A stretch of DNA of 5,715 nt from an uncultured beta proteobacterium. GTDB taxonomy: Bacteria; Pseudomonadota; Gammaproteobacteria; Burkholderiales; Burkholderiaceae_C. The position numbers and the translations under genes were made by a program. Position 1 is the stretch's first letter. Each line of letters opens with the position of its first letter. Below are positions 5,446-5,715 of this stretch, piece after piece. Location: NCBI GenBank assembly GCA_903958915.1, contig CAJBVC010000880.1:1-5715 (forward strand), read 5' to 3'. The notes beneath the pieces are model-generated. The model searched no databases. It saw only the letters and a program-made list of their open reading frames with translations, and was not told the DNA's origin.

Positions 5446-5715
5446 TTACTGAGCAAGAATCCAGCCGATCACGTTCTTGATCTCGGCCGCGTCCTTGGTG
5501 TCGATGGCCTTGTGCTCTTCCTCGGTGCCGTCTTTCAGCTTGACCTTGGGTGACTTGGTGAGGCTGTCCATGAGTTTGGCTTCGGCATCAGCCTTGCCTT
5601 TCCACTTTTCGGCAATCTTCTTGAAAGATGAGCCATTCTTGTCCTTGTCAATGGCGTGGCACTTCAGACAGCCACTCTTTTTGGCCAAAGCCGTGGCGGC
5701 ATCTGCATTGACGGC
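5446..5715 (-). CDS. Class I c-type cytochrome, C-terminal part (5' end outside the window)
   Basis: Only the last 89 residues are visible; the frame is open to the window edge, so the start and the expected signal peptide are missing. The mature protein seems to begin near the edge (AVNADAATALAKKSG). A single covalent heme site, CLKCH, is at visible residues 16-20, near the N-terminus as in class I cytochromes c, followed by a lysine-rich body. It should be a periplasmic electron carrier of about 9-10 kDa. The only methionine after the heme site is M49 in AKLMDSLTK; the usual distal-ligand position further on has instead GTEEEHKAID with H68. I recall similar Burkholderiales cytochromes with DG.EEEHK at this place, so H68 may be the sixth ligand. 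The redox partner cannot be named. It is convergent with yciA, with a possible terminator hairpin beyond its stop. An internal ATG at 5688 is not the true start because coding continues upstream. Confidence 0.85.
   Translation of the reverse strand, partial: AVNADAATALAKKSGCLKCHAIDKDKNGSSFKKIAEKWKGKADAEAKLMDSLTKSPKVKLKDGTEEEHKAIDTKDAAEIKNVIGWILAQ

Overview
The window reads as ordinary chromosome of a betaproteobacterium, most likely Comamonadaceae (Rhodoferax/Polaromonas/Acidovorax-like). The reasons are high GC with G/C-ending codons, the character of the PyrC, LysR, Atm1-type ABC and YciA proteins, and two diverged copies of a short gene-end repeat that I recall as common in that family. 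No phage, IS transposase, CRISPR array, tRNA or rRNA is visible, and I do not see a convincing new multi-gene system. The unusual material is mostly in the spaces between genes.

Layout. On the minus strand, positions 2090 down to 1 form a probable operon: a LysR-type regulator of the HypT/YjiE type (2090-1149), then after 34 bp dihydroorotase pyrC (1114-83), then after 13 bp the first 23 codons of an unidentified gene that leaves the window (69-1). That gene's Shine-Dalgarno sequence overlaps the pyrC stop codon. A roughly 200-bp divergent spacer (2091-2297) holds a perfect 12-bp palindrome, a possible small-gene relic and weak promoter boxes. It separates the LysR gene from a plus-strand GNAT acetyltransferase (2298-2825).

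The convergent gap 2826-3105 carries a 152-bp fold-back element with perfect 24-bp arms, followed by one gene-end repeat copy. The minus-strand gene beyond it is an Atm1-type ABC half-transporter (4926-3106). It diverges, with only 40 bp between start codons, from the plus-strand acyl-CoA thioesterase yciA (4967-5377). The last gap holds a second copy of the gene-end repeat, including a hairpin that could end transcription from both sides. The window ends in the 3' part of a minus-strand c-type cytochrome gene cut by the edge.

Functions. PyrC is pyrimidine biosynthesis. YciA trims acyl-CoA pools. The ABC protein probably exports glutathione-linked or metal-thiol compounds across the inner membrane. 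The cytochrome is probably periplasmic. The regulator belongs to a family known for hypochlorite sensing in E. coli, but two of its three sensing methionines appear to be leucine here. There is no evidence that these genes form a single pathway; only the LysR-pyrC-downstream set looks transcriptionally linked.
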